This document shows positions 19,030 through 27,411 of a stretch of DNA of 64,000 bases, piece after piece (the stretch's first letter is position 1; each line of letters begins with the position of its first letter). The position numbers were made by a program, and so were the translations under genes. Under the pieces are notes generated by a model. That model was not told the DNA's origin. It searched no databases and saw only the letters and a program-made list of their open reading frames with translations. The stretch is taken from positions 186,001 through 250,000 of the forward strand of contig NZ_JACYFR010000003.1 of NCBI RefSeq assembly GCF_014837175.1, read 5' to 3'. The DNA comes from Cellulomonas sp. JH27-2. GTDB taxonomy: Bacteria; Actinomycetota; Actinomycetes; Actinomycetales; Cellulomonadaceae.

Positions 19030-19398
19030 ATGGGGCGCATCGCGCGCGCAGCGGCTGCGCTGACGCTGTGCGTCGCGGGGGCGGCGCTAGCGCCGGCTGC
19101 CGTGGCCGACGACGTGGACCTCGTGCCTGCGTCGGCCGGGCAGTGCGAGGCGGGCCAGTTCTGCGTGTGGTCATCGGCGGGTTACGTCGGGACGTTCCAG
19201 TCCGTGGGCTCGACCACGGTCAAGGCCACCGCGATGCCCGTGGCGCGCAGCGTCTGGAACCGTTCGGGCAAGGCCGCCGCGGTGTACTCCGGGCTGTCGG
19301 GCTCGGGCGCCGCCACGTGCTACGCCCCCGGTACGCAGATCTCGGCGACCTCCGTCGCCGCCGCGTCGTTCCGCCTTCTCTCCACGTCCAGCTGCTGA
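19030..19398 (+). CDS. Small secreted peptidase inhibitor I36-like protein
   Basis: This 122-residue protein starts with a Sec signal peptide (hydrophobic core about residues 5-22, likely cleavage after AAVA at 25). The mature part has the actinobacterial I36/beta-gamma-crystallin-like pattern: QCEAGQFCVWSSAGYVG, a central WNRSG, and a C-terminal CYAPGTQI ending in Cys. Four cysteines probably form disulfides. The type member of I36 is a Streptomyces metalloproteinase inhibitor, but most such small proteins are untested. The gene ends 20 bp before the sigma factor gene and could be a target of it or part of its operon. Confidence 0.75.
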   Translation: MGRIARAAAALTLCVAGAALAPAAVADDVDLVPASAGQCEAGQFCVWSSAGYVGTFQSVGSTTVKATAMPVARSVWNRSGKAAAVYSGLSGSGAATCYAPGTQISATSVAAASFRLLSTSSC

Positions 19399-19418
19399 CG
19401 GAACCGTCGGTCGTCGTC

Positions 19419-19937
19419 GTGCCCGAGCAGAGTGCCGCAGGGGAGTTCGAGTCGTTCTTCGTGGCGACCGCACCCCAGGTGCGGCGGTACGCCCACCGGA
19501 TGGTCGACGCCGCGAGCGTGGACGACATCGTCTCGGAGACGTTCACGCTGGTGTGGCAGCGCTGGGTGGACGTGCCGACGGAGGAGGCGCCGCGCCGCGC
19601 CTGGACGTTCCGGGTGGCGCACCACCGCGTGCAGCACTGGTACGAGGCCAAGCAGCGGGACGTCCGCCTGAACCGGCGGCTCGCGCCCGTCCGGACCGAC
19701 GTCGCCGACCACGCGGCGGACGTGACCGACGAGGCCGACGTCGCCGCCGTGCTCGCGCTGCTGCCGCCGGCCGAGCGCGAGGCGATGTGGCTCGTCGTCT
19801 GCGTCGGGCTGACCCCGAAGGACGCGGCCTTCGTCCTGGACTGCTCGGCCAGCGCGCTGACCACCCGCCTGAGCCGGGCACGGCAGCGGCTGACCGTGAT
19901 ATTGGCCGACCGGGTGGCCCAGGAGGTGAACCGATGA
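19419..19937 (+). CDS. ECF-type RNA polymerase sigma factor
   Basis: This 172-residue sigma-70 family protein lacks regions 1 and 3, as ECF sigmas do. Region 2 spans about 10-75 (FFVATAPQVRRYAHRM, SVDDIVSETFTLVWQRW). Region 4 spans about 105-160 (LPPAEREAMWLVVCVGL, then a helix-turn-helix PKDAAFVLDCSASALTTRLSRARQRL). GTG 19419 is the only plausible start in this frame near the domain boundary; its ribosome site is weak. The stop overlaps the next gene's ATG (ATGA), which implies coupled synthesis with a membrane-anchored partner, probably its anti-sigma factor. Confidence 0.88.
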   Translation: MPEQSAAGEFESFFVATAPQVRRYAHRMVDAASVDDIVSETFTLVWQRWVDVPTEEAPRRAWTFRVAHHRVQHWYEAKQRDVRLNRRLAPVRTDVADHAADVTDEADVAAVLALLPPAEREAMWLVVCVGLTPKDAAFVLDCSASALTTRLSRARQRLTVILADRVAQEVNR

Positions 19938-21049
19938 CCGCCTTCGAACGCGCACAGGCAGAGGTCGACGCGCTCACCGCCCTGCTCCTCGAGAACGGGA
20001 TCGAGCCGCGCGACGTGGCTCCCGATGCTGCGCCCGAGGCCGGCCCCGCCGAGGTCTCTGCCGCCGATCGCCTCCTGCTCGACGCCATCCTGGCCGGCGA
20101 GACGACGGCCGCACCGGCGCCCGGGCGCTCGCGCCTCGTGCGGCGCCGCGTCATCCAGCTCGCCGCCGTGGCCTGCGCCGCCCTCGTGGTCCTGACCTCG
20201 TCGACGGTCCTCGGCACCCGGCACGACGCCGCGGTCGCGGGGCCGCCGGCGCTGATGACGTACGGCTCGTCGAGCCTGGCCGAGGTGTATGCGGGCACCG
20301 CACCGTCGGCCTCGAGCGCGCTGCTGAAGCTCGCGGACGTCGCGGACGCGCAGCCCCCCATCGCCACCGAAGGCGACCAGGAGGTGCGCGCGTACGCCTG
20401 GTACTCGAGCGGCGCCGAGGTCGACGGGGTCGACCAGAAGGTGGTCGAGCCAGTCACGGAGAAGAACGTGCTGCGGCCCGACGGGTCCGCGACCACCTCC
20501 CAGGACCGGTCCTCGGGCCTCGACGTCAACGGCAAGGTGGTCGACCGTCGCGTCGACCGTGCGACGGGGAAGGTCACGGGCGACGACCTGCCACCGGGCA
20601 CCTTCGACCCCGCGTGGGTGCGCAACCTCCCCCGCGACGTCGACGGCATGCGCGCTGCGCTCCTCGACCGCATCGGCGGACCCGAGGCGTGCTCGGGCAA
20701 GGACGGCGGGCTCGACGTGGCGGGGTGCCTGTCCTCGGAGCTCACGGGGGACGTGACGTCGTTCTGGGTGGTACCGCCGGACGTCTCGGCCACGATGTGG
20801 CGGACGTTCGCCGCCGAGAAGGACGTCTACCTGCTGGGCGACACCACCGACCGCGTGGGCCGCAAGGGCGTCGCCGTCGCGGTGATGGAGCCCGCGACAC
20901 CCGACTACACGCGGGCCGACGTCCTGATCATCTCCCCGACCACCGGCCAGCTGCTCTCGTGGGAGTGGCTCGACGAGGACCCGGCTGCGAAGGGCGGCGC
21001 GGACGTCGCCGCCTTCCGTGCGATCACGTCGGCGAGGTACGTGCCCTGA
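19934..21049 (+). CDS. Membrane-anchored partner of the sigma factor (CU044_5270-like)
   Basis: This 371-residue protein has a cytoplasmic N-terminus of about 78 residues, one membrane segment (about 79-98, VIQLAAVACAALVVLTSS) and a long extracellular domain. The layout is that of an anti-sigma factor or a CU044_5270-family protein, and it overlaps the ECF sigma gene by four bases with an ideal AGGAGGTGAA ribosome site. No zinc-type HxxxCxxC motif is visible in the cytoplasmic part, so a ZAS-type mechanism is unlikely. Role as a sigma-binding regulator is inferred from position. The extracellular part contains two Cys in a EACSG/AGCLSS pair. Confidence 0.72.
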   Translation: MTAFERAQAEVDALTALLLENGIEPRDVAPDAAPEAGPAEVSAADRLLLDAILAGETTAAPAPGRSRLVRRRVIQLAAVACAALVVLTSSTVLGTRHDAAVAGPPALMTYGSSSLAEVYAGTAPSASSALLKLADVADAQPPIATEGDQEVRAYAWYSSGAEVDGVDQKVVEPVTEKNVLRPDGSATTSQDRSSGLDVNGKVVDRRVDRATGKVTGDDLPPGTFDPAWVRNLPRDVDGMRAALLDRIGGPEACSGKDGGLDVAGCLSSELTGDVTSFWVVPPDVSATMWRTFAAEKDVYLLGDTTDRVGRKGVAVAVMEPATPDYTRADVLIISPTTGQLLSWEWLDEDPAAKGGADVAAFRAITSARYVP

Positions 21050-21130
21050 CCCGCGGGCCCTGTTCGCGCCACCGGTTGCCGTTGCAGGTGCGCCAGACGC
21101 GCCCGGCCTCGGCGCGGCCGACGGGACGCG

Positions 21131-21745
21131 TCAGCCGGTGGCGACCAGGCACAGGCCAGTGCGGTCGCCGCTGGCCCAGCCGTCGTGCGTCGGCGCCCAC
21201 GTGACGACCTCGTCGCCCGCCTTCTGCTCGTCGCTGCTCAGCACGCACGCCTGCGCGACGCGGGTGTCCGCCCCTGCCTGACCGGGCCAGACGGCGTCGT
21301 CGCCGAACCGGTACTCCGAGACCACGCTCGCCGCGTGCTCGTCGGCGCACGGCACCACGCGCACGGTGTCGACGTCCCCGTCCGGTGGCAGGTCAGCCAG
21401 GCAGTTGCCGACGACGAGCTGGGCGACGTGCGCGTCTCGCGGCGCGGACACGTCGGTCGGCAGCGGCGACGTGGTGCGGTCCGTCAGCACGACGACGAGC
21501 AGGATCGCGGCCCACGCCAGAGTCCCGAGGATGCCCAGGACGATGCCGGCGACGGCGAGCCCACGTCCCCGTGTGCTCCGGGACGCGATGCGTCGTCGGG
21601 CGACCAGGCCCAGGACCAGCGCGACCGGTCCGAGAGCCAGGAGGCCTGTGACCAGTGCCGCGACGGCCGTCGGTTCGGTCCGTGGCCGTGGCGGCTGCCA
21701 GCCCGGCGCGTAGTACGGCTCCGCGTACCCGGGCGTGGAGGACAC
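21131..21745 (-). CDS. DUF4190 membrane protein with extracytoplasmic domain
   Basis: This 204-residue protein has a short Pro-rich N-terminus, a DUF4190 module of two membrane helices (about 26-48 and 62-85, with the conserved GRGLAVAGIVLGILG), and an extracellular domain of about 115 residues. That domain has paired cysteines (GNCLADLPP, VVPCADEHA) like septum-formation-family domains. The likely start is GTG 21745, seven bases after the stop of the related upstream gene, so the pair forms one transcript. Function is unknown. Confidence 0.8.
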   Translation of the reverse strand: MSSTPGYAEPYYAPGWQPPRPRTEPTAVAALVTGLLALGPVALVLGLVARRRIASRSTRGRGLAVAGIVLGILGTLAWAAILLVVVLTDRTTSPLPTDVSAPRDAHVAQLVVGNCLADLPPDGDVDTVRVVPCADEHAASVVSEYRFGDDAVWPGQAGADTRVAQACVLSSDEQKAGDEVVTWAPTHDGWASGDRTGLCLVATG

Positions 21746-21752
21746 GGTGCGG

Positions 21753-22511
21753 TCAGACGAGGGCGAGCGGATCGGCCGACGGCACGGCCGGGGCCTGCGT
21801 GGTCACGCTGACGTCGGAGGTGCTGTAGTCCCAGTCCGAGTCGTCGTAGGTGTTCGAGCCCCAGATCGCGAGGCCGATGATCAGCGCGATGAAGGCCAGG
21901 ATCAGCAGCGTCCCGAACGCGCCGATCGCGATGCCGGCGATCGCGAAGCCCCGGCCGTCGGTCCCGTTGCGCTTGATCCGGCGCAGCGACGCGATGCCGA
22001 GGCCGAGACCGACCGGGCACGGGATGCCGGCGAGCACGACCAGGCCGCCGAGGCTCGTCGCGAACGACGCGATGGCCAGTCCGTCGGTCCCGCGCGAGCC
22101 GTACCCCGCGGGCGCATACGTGCCCCCGGGACTCGGGTACGTCGGCTGACCGTACGCGGGCTGACCGTACGGCGGCGGGTAGCCGGGCTGGCTGTACTGA
22201 GGCTGACCGTACTGCGGTTGCCCGTACTGCGGTTGCCCGTACTGGGGTTGGCCGTATTGCGGCTGGCCGTAGGAGGGCTGCCCGGATGACTGGCCGTAGG
22301 GCTGCTGACCGTGCTGAGGCTGCTGGCTCGGCTGCACGTAGGGAGCCGTCGGAGGGAGCACGGCCTCGTACCCGCTGGGCGGAGGCGGCACCGGCATGCC
22401 GGTCGGCTGCTGCGGCTTGGTCACGTCGGGGCGGCCCGGCTCGGGGTGCGCGCCACCGGCGTCGTCGCCTCGTGGTGCGAACGGGTTGTCGTCGCTCTGC
22501 CCGGTGCTCAT
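21753..22511 (-). CDS. DUF4190 membrane protein with YGQPQ repeats
   Basis: This 252-residue protein has a long Pro/Gln/Tyr-rich cytoplasmic N-terminus (about 1-140) containing at least five tandem YGQPQ units, then a DUF4190 module with two membrane segments (about 145-172 and 188-215; [15 protein letters not shown]) and a short Asp/Ser tail. The repeat region is probably disordered, as in other actinobacterial membrane proteins with YGQ/QPQ heads, where self-association or partner binding is suspected. It precedes the shorter DUF4190 gene on the same transcript. Confidence 0.82.
   Translation of the reverse strand: MSTGQSDDNPFAPRGDDAGGAHPEPGRPDVTKPQQPTGMPVPPPPSGYEAVLPPTAPYVQPSQQPQHGQQPYGQSSGQPSYGQPQYGQPQYGQPQYGQPQYGQPQYSQPGYPPPYGQPAYGQPTYPSPGGTYAPAGYGSRGTDGLAIASFATSLGGLVVLAGIPCPVGLGLGIASLRRIKRNGTDGRGFAIAGIAIGAFGTLLILAFIALIIGLAIWGSNTYDDSDWDYSTSDVSVTTQAPAVPSADPLALV
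22189..22280 (-). repeat. 15-bp tandem repeat coding for YGQPQ
   Basis: The 15-base unit (CCGTACTGCGGTTGC on the plus strand, with small changes) repeats in frame inside the DUF4190 gene. Copy number is likely to vary among strains by slippage. Confidence 0.8.
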
Positions 22512-22551
22512 GTGCGCAACCTACCGAATGGTGGCCCGTTCGCGGTGCGAC

Positions 22552-23343
22552 TCAGTCCGCGAGCTCGAGGACCACGGGGACGTGGTCGGAGGGCTGCTTG
22601 CCCTTGCGCTCGTTGCGCTCGATCGTCACGCCGGTCACCCGCGCGGCCAGCGCGGGCGAGGCGTAGGTGAGGTCGATGCGCATGCCCATGTTCTTGGGGA
22701 AGCGCAGCTGCTGGTAGTCCCAGTAGGTGTAGGTGTGCTCGGCAGGGATGTGCTCGCGGCTCACCTCGGTGTACCCGGCGGACGCGATCGCCGTGAACGC
22801 GTCGCGCTCGGCGGGCGTGACGTGGGTGCGGCCGGCGAAGTAGTCGATGTCCCACACGTCGGTGTCGAGCGGGGCGATGTTCCAGTCGCCGACGAGCGCC
22901 ACCTGCGCGTCGGGGTCGGCCTGCAGCCAGCCGCTGGCGGTGTCCCGCAGCCGGGCCAGCCAGTCGAGCTTGTAGGCGTAGTGCGGGTCGTCGATCTCCC
23001 GACCGTTGGGCACGTACAGGCTCCACACACGCACACCGCCGCACGTCGCGCCGATGGCCCGCGCCTCCGCGGCGGCTGGGTCGCCCCACGTGGGCATGCC
23101 ATCGAAGCCGATCTCAACGTCCTCGATGCCGACCTTGGACAGGATCGCGACGCCGTTCCACTGGCTGAACCCGCTGGTCACGACCTCGTAGCCGAGCGCC
23201 CCGAACTCCTCGCGCGGGAACTGCTCGTCCTTGCACTTGGTCTCCTGCAGCGCCAGGACGTCCACCCCGGTGCGCTCCAGGAAGGCCAGCGCGCGGTGCG
23301 CGCGGGCACGGATCGAGTTGATGTTCCACGTGGCGACGAGCAT
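22552..23343 (-). CDS. xth: Exodeoxyribonuclease III
   Basis: This 263-residue AP endonuclease/3'-5' exonuclease of base excision repair cleaves DNA at abasic sites. Motifs of the ExoIII family run the full length: ATWNINSIRAR (2-14), LALQETKC with the metal Glu (about 34), YVPNG, GDWNIAPLDTDVWD and the terminal SDHVPVVLEL. Length and ends match the family, and the start at ATG 23343 gives the usual MLVATWN. It stands alone between the DUF4190 pair and a serine hydrolase. Confidence 0.94.
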   Translation of the reverse strand: MLVATWNINSIRARAHRALAFLERTGVDVLALQETKCKDEQFPREEFGALGYEVVTSGFSQWNGVAILSKVGIEDVEIGFDGMPTWGDPAAAEARAIGATCGGVRVWSLYVPNGREIDDPHYAYKLDWLARLRDTASGWLQADPDAQVALVGDWNIAPLDTDVWDIDYFAGRTHVTPAERDAFTAIASAGYTEVSREHIPAEHTYTYWDYQQLRFPKNMGMRIDLTYASPALAARVTGVTIERNERKGKQPSDHVPVVLELAD

Positions 23344-23411
23344 GGCGGTCACGCTACCTGCCCGCACCCACGCAGCCCGCGAGGTGTGCGGGGCGTCCGG
23401 GCTCGGTCGGG

Positions 23412-24758
23412 TCAGTGCAAGGCGGTGATCAGGGCCGCGACCGACGAGACGACACGGTCGTCGTCGGCCTCCGGGGTGAAGCCCAGGCGTGCGACGACGA
23501 GCTGCTCCGACGGCACGACCGCCACCCACTGCCCGTCGTGCCCCTCGGCGAAGTACGCGTCCGCGGGGATGCCCTGCTCCACCACCGAGCCGTCGGGGCG
23601 CGCGTTCGACCACCAGCCCGTGGCGTACCCGTCGGATCCGGCTTCCACCGTCGTGTCGACGGCCTTGGTCGACTGCGCCATCCAGTCGGTGGGCAGCAGC
23701 TGCCGGCCGCCCCACGACCCGTTCTGCAGCGCGAACTGCCCCACCGACGCCCAGTCGCGCGGCGTGGCCCACATGTAGGAGCTGCACACCGGCGTGCCGG
23801 CGGCGTCGGCCTCGAGCACGGCCGACGACAGGCCGAGCGGCGCGAAGACCTCGCGCCGCGGCGCGTCGGCGAGGCCGCGGTCCTTCGTCACGACCGCGCA
23901 CGCCAGCGTCGTGCTGCCGCTCGAGTACTGCAGGTAAGAGCCCGGATCGTGGGCGAGCGGACGTGACGCGACGTAGGCACCCATGTCCGGCTCGAGGTAG
24001 AGCATCTTCGTGATGGGCGTGCCCAGCGAGTAGGTCTCGTCCCAGCTCAGCCCGCTGGTCATCTGCAGGAGCTGGCGCAGCGTGATGTTCGCGCGGTCGT
24101 CCGTCCACTCCGGCCGCAGGTGGTCGTCGTCGAGGCTGACCTGTCCTTCCTGCACCATCCGCCCGACCATCAGGTTGGTGACGGACTTCGTCATCGACCA
24201 GCCGAGCTGCGGCGTGGACCGGTCGAAGCCGTCGGCGTACCGCTCGCCCACCAGCTTGCCGTCCTTGAGCACGACGACACCGCGCGTGCCGAGCTCCTTG
24301 CGGGCGTCGTCGGACAGGTCCGTGCCGAACGCGTGGTCCAGCGCCTTCTCCACGGCCGGCGAGCCGGTGGTCGCCGGCAGCGCCGTGTACGGGTTGGCGT
24401 CCGCGGACACGGCGGTCGGCGTCGGCAGCGTCGTCGGCCGCTCGTCGGCGAGCGTGCAACCGAACCCGGTCGTCTCCCACGCCTTCTGCTTGGCGAGCAC
24501 GCCCAGGATCGAGGACTGCGCGGCGGTGCCGTCGTCCGTGACCTTCGTCCTCAGGACGGGGACCAGCGGGTTGGGTGGCAGGTCGTCGGCCGCGTCGTCG
24601 CGCCCCGCGATCGTGTGCAGCGCGCACGCGTTGTGGGCGGCGTAGCCGGTGCCCGTGAGCAGCATCGGCCGCTCGTACCAGTAGCCGGCGGTGACGCCGA
24701 CGACGAGGACGGCACCGACCGTCGTCGCGGCGATGGCGATCGTGCGCCTGCGGGTCAT
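23412..24758 (-). CDS. Serine hydrolase, beta-lactamase/class C type, membrane anchored
   Basis: This 448-residue protein starts with a positively charged head and one hydrophobic anchor (about 7-28). After a linker of about 120 residues comes a penicillin-binding-protein-like domain. The nucleophile motif is SMTK (Ser188, Lys191), a second motif YSSGS lies near 290, and HDGQW near the C-terminus replaces the usual KTG. Such proteins include esterases, DD-peptidases and amide hydrolases. The substrate is not predictable, but the domain should face outside the cell. Confidence 0.85.
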   Translation of the reverse strand: MTRRRTIAIAATTVGAVLVVGVTAGYWYERPMLLTGTGYAAHNACALHTIAGRDDAADDLPPNPLVPVLRTKVTDDGTAAQSSILGVLAKQKAWETTGFGCTLADERPTTLPTPTAVSADANPYTALPATTGSPAVEKALDHAFGTDLSDDARKELGTRGVVVLKDGKLVGERYADGFDRSTPQLGWSMTKSVTNLMVGRMVQEGQVSLDDDHLRPEWTDDRANITLRQLLQMTSGLSWDETYSLGTPITKMLYLEPDMGAYVASRPLAHDPGSYLQYSSGSTTLACAVVTKDRGLADAPRREVFAPLGLSSAVLEADAAGTPVCSSYMWATPRDWASVGQFALQNGSWGGRQLLPTDWMAQSTKAVDTTVEAGSDGYATGWWSNARPDGSVVEQGIPADAYFAEGHDGQWVAVVPSEQLVVARLGFTPEADDDRVVSSVAALITALH

Positions 24759-24893
24759 GCTGCCTTGCCTTCCGAGGTGTGAGACGGCGCGAATCGTCCC
24801 GCACCGGGCGAGGCCCCGGACGTCGTCGTCCTGTCCGCTCGCGCGGCACAGGATAGGTCACCCACCTAGGACGACGAGACAGATGCTGCAGAC

Positions 24894-24932
24894 GGGATCG
24901 GCGGCTGCGAGACATCCGCAGCCGCCGATCCC
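24894..24932 (-). terminator. Terminator of the glpD-F-K unit
   Basis: The arms GGGATCGGCGGCTGCG and CGCAGCCGCCGATCCC pair over 16 bases with a 7-base loop. The stem begins about 20 bases beyond the glpK stop. The remainder of the 194-bp gap to the serine hydrolase start holds that gene's promoter region. Confidence 0.88.
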
Positions 24933-24952
24933 GACCCTCCGCCGTTCGGGCG

Positions 24953-26476
24953 TCAGCTCACGTCGTCGTCGACCCAGTCGAAGGTCTTGGTGACGGCCTT
25001 CTTCCACAGCCGGTACTGCCGGTCGCGCTCGTCGGCCTCCATGGAGGGCTCCCAGCGCTTGTCCTCGGCCCAGTTGTCGATGACGTCCTGCTCGCCGGAC
25101 CAGAACCCGACCGCGATGCCCGCGGCGTAGGCGGCGCCGAGCGCGGTCGTCTCGGCGACCTTCGGCCGGATGACGGGCACGCCCAGGATGTCGGCCTGGA
25201 ACTGCATGAGCGCGTCGTTGGCGACCATGCCGCCGTCCACCTTGAGCTCGGACAGGTCGACGCCGGAGTCGGCGTTCATGGCGTCGAGGACCTCGCGGGT
25301 CTGGAAGGCCGTGGCCTCCAGGGCGGCCCGCGCGATGTGGCCCTTGTTGACGTACCGCGTCAGCCCGACGAGCGCGCCGCGCGCGTCCGAGCGCCAGTAC
25401 GGCGCGAACAGCCCCGAGAACGCCGGCACGAAGTACGCGCCACCGTTGTCCTCGACCGTCTCGGCGAGCTTCTCGATCTCCGGGGCCGAGGAGATGATGC
25501 CCAGGTTGTCGCGCAGCCACTGCACCAGCGAGCCTGACACGGCGATCGAGCCCTCGAGCGCGTAGACCGCGTCCTGGTCGCCGATCTTGTAGCAGACCGT
25601 CGTCAGGAGCCCGTTCTTCGACGGGATCGGCTCGGTGCCCGTGTTGAGGAGCATGAAGTTGCCGGTGCCGTACGTGTTCTTGGCGTGCCCGACCTCGAAG
25701 CAGGCCTGGCCGAACGTGGCCGCCTGCTGGTCGCCGAGGATGCCCGCGATCGGGACGCCCGCCAGGAGGCCGCCCTCGCGGCCGGTGCCGTAGACCTCGG
25801 ACGACGAGCGGATCTCCGGGAGCATCGACAGCGGGATGCCCATCTCACCGGCGATCTCCTCGTTCCACGTCAGCGTGTCGAGGTTCATCAGCATGGTGCG
25901 GGACGCGTTGGTGACGTCGGTGACGTGGATGCCCCCGTCGACCCCGCCCGTCATGTTCCACAGCACCCACGAGTCGGTGTTGCCGAACGCCAGGTCGCCG
26001 GCCTCGGCGGCCTCCCGGGCGCCGTCGACGTTGTCGAGGATCCAGCGGACCTTGGGACCCGAGAAGTAGGTGGCCAGGGGCAGGCCGACCTTGTCCTTGT
26101 AGCGGTCTGCGCCCCCGCCCAGCGCCCCCAGCTCGTCGGCGATCTTCTGCGTGCGCGTGTCCTGCCAGACGATCGCGTTGTAGACCGGGTCGCCCGTCTT
26201 GCGGTTCCAGACCACCGCGGTCTCGCGCTGGTTGGTGATCCCGACCGCGACGATGTCGCGCCCCGTCAGGTTGGCCTTGGTGAGGGCCAGGCCGACGACC
26301 TCGCGGACGTTGACCCAGATCTCTGCGGCGTCGTGCTCCACCCATCCCGCGCGCGGGAAGATCTGCTCGTGCTCCTTCTGACCGGTCGCGACGATCTGGC
26401 CGCCGTGGTCGAAGATGATCGCCCGGCTGCTGGTGGTGCCCTGGTCGATCGCGATGACGTACTTGCTGTCAGCCAT
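24953..26476 (-). CDS. glpK: Glycerol kinase
   Basis: This 507-residue FGGY-family kinase phosphorylates glycerol to sn-glycerol-3-phosphate using ATP. Diagnostic segments are the N-terminal [23 protein letters not shown], the nucleotide site [13 protein letters not shown], the SGLFAPYW region and the C-terminal [18 protein letters not shown]. Length is standard. ATG 26476 is preceded by GGAGGAAG. It is the last gene of the glpD-glpF-glpK set, separated from glpF by a strong hairpin that may reduce or process the transcript. Confidence 0.97.
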   Translation of the reverse strand: MADSKYVIAIDQGTTSSRAIIFDHGGQIVATGQKEHEQIFPRAGWVEHDAAEIWVNVREVVGLALTKANLTGRDIVAVGITNQRETAVVWNRKTGDPVYNAIVWQDTRTQKIADELGALGGGADRYKDKVGLPLATYFSGPKVRWILDNVDGAREAAEAGDLAFGNTDSWVLWNMTGGVDGGIHVTDVTNASRTMLMNLDTLTWNEEIAGEMGIPLSMLPEIRSSSEVYGTGREGGLLAGVPIAGILGDQQAATFGQACFEVGHAKNTYGTGNFMLLNTGTEPIPSKNGLLTTVCYKIGDQDAVYALEGSIAVSGSLVQWLRDNLGIISSAPEIEKLAETVEDNGGAYFVPAFSGLFAPYWRSDARGALVGLTRYVNKGHIARAALEATAFQTREVLDAMNADSGVDLSELKVDGGMVANDALMQFQADILGVPVIRPKVAETTALGAAYAAGIAVGFWSGEQDVIDNWAEDKRWEPSMEADERDRQYRLWKKAVTKTFDWVDDDVS

Positions 26477-26510
26477 GGTGGCTTCCTCCGTGTGGATGGT
26501 CTGCTGGGAG

Positions 26511-26552
26511 CCGGACGAGCCGCGCGGCTGCCCTGCGGCGCGGCTCGTCCGG
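26511..26552 (-). terminator. Intra-operon hairpin between glpF and glpK
   Basis: CCGGACGAGCCGCG (26511-26524) pairs perfectly with 26539-26552 across a 14-base loop. It lies 35 bases upstream of the glpK ATG, so it is either an attenuating terminator or an RNA-processing/stability stem. Confidence 0.7.
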
Positions 26553-26580
26553 GTCGATCTGCGGTGCTGGTTCGGGTCGG

Positions 26581-27345
26581 TCAGAAGACGTACGCGGTGG
26601 CGAGCAGGCCGGCGAGGAGACCACCGACCGCGGGGCCGATGACCGGCACCCACGAGTACGCCCAGTCGGAGGTGCCCTTGCCCGGGATGGGCAGGACGGC
26701 GTGCGCGATGCGGGGGCCGAGGTCACGCGCCGGGTTGATCGCGTATCCCGTCGGGCCACCGAGCGAGGCGCCGATGCCGACCACGAGGAGCGCCACGGGG
26801 AGGGCGCCGAGCTGGGCCGGGTTCTTGCCGAAGCACAGGATGACGAACACCAGCACGAAGGTCGCGATGACCTCGGTGATGAAGTTCCACGCGTAGGAGC
26901 GCAGCTCCGGACCGGTGGAGAAGACACCCAGCTTCACACCGGGCTCGGCCTCCTCGTCGAAGTGCTTCTTGTAGGCGAACCAGCACAGGACGGCGCCGAT
27001 GAAGGCACCGATGAGCTGCGCGAGCATGTACCACATGGCGTTGCCGAACGTGGGGTTGATGCTCGCCGTGACCATGCCGTCCGGGCCGGTCACGCTGTAG
27101 AACGGCTGGTCCGCCGTCCACAGGCCGATGGTCACGGCGGGGTTGAGGTGGGCGCCGGACTTGAAGGCGACGTACACGCCCGCGAACACGGCGAGGCCCC
27201 ACCCGAAGTTGATCATCAGCCAGCCGCCGCCGAAGCCCTTGGTCTTCGGCAGGATCGCGTTCGCGACGACTCCGGCTCCCAGCAGGATCAGCATCGCTGT
27301 GCCCATGATCTCGGAGACGAACGCGTGAGACATCAGTGTGCTCAC
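26581..27345 (-). CDS. glpF: Glycerol uptake facilitator (MIP/aquaglyceroporin)
   Basis: This 254-residue six-helix channel of the major intrinsic protein family lets glycerol cross the membrane. Both half-helix signatures are present: HLNPAVT (about residue 67) and [10 protein letters not shown] (about 203), each contributing Asn of the pore. Acidic residues between TM3 and TM4 (HFDEEAEPG) are typical of aquaglyceroporins. GTG 27345 is preferred because AAGGGA lies 7 bases upstream; an ATG four codons later is possible. It sits between glpD and glpK on the same strand. Confidence 0.95.
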   Translation of the reverse strand: MSTLMSHAFVSEIMGTAMLILLGAGVVANAILPKTKGFGGGWLMINFGWGLAVFAGVYVAFKSGAHLNPAVTIGLWTADQPFYSVTGPDGMVTASINPTFGNAMWYMLAQLIGAFIGAVLCWFAYKKHFDEEAEPGVKLGVFSTGPELRSYAWNFITEVIATFVLVFVILCFGKNPAQLGALPVALLVVGIGASLGGPTGYAINPARDLGPRIAHAVLPIPGKGTSDWAYSWVPVIGPAVGGLLAGLLATAYVF

Positions 27346-27411
27346 TGAGGTATCCCTTCTGTACGGACGACGGTGTCACGTGCACCCCGCGCACCGGGCG
27401 CGGGGGTCTGG

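Noticed and set aside
18819..19040. 73-codon minus-strand frame with several cysteines and very GC-rich third positions
   Set aside because: It runs against the I36-like gene start, has no clear ribosome site and no recognised family. High GC third positions alone are not proof in this genome.
22189..22280. Regular repeat suggesting a CRISPR array
   Set aside because: The unit is 15 bp, contiguous, without spacers, and encodes in-frame YGQPQ.
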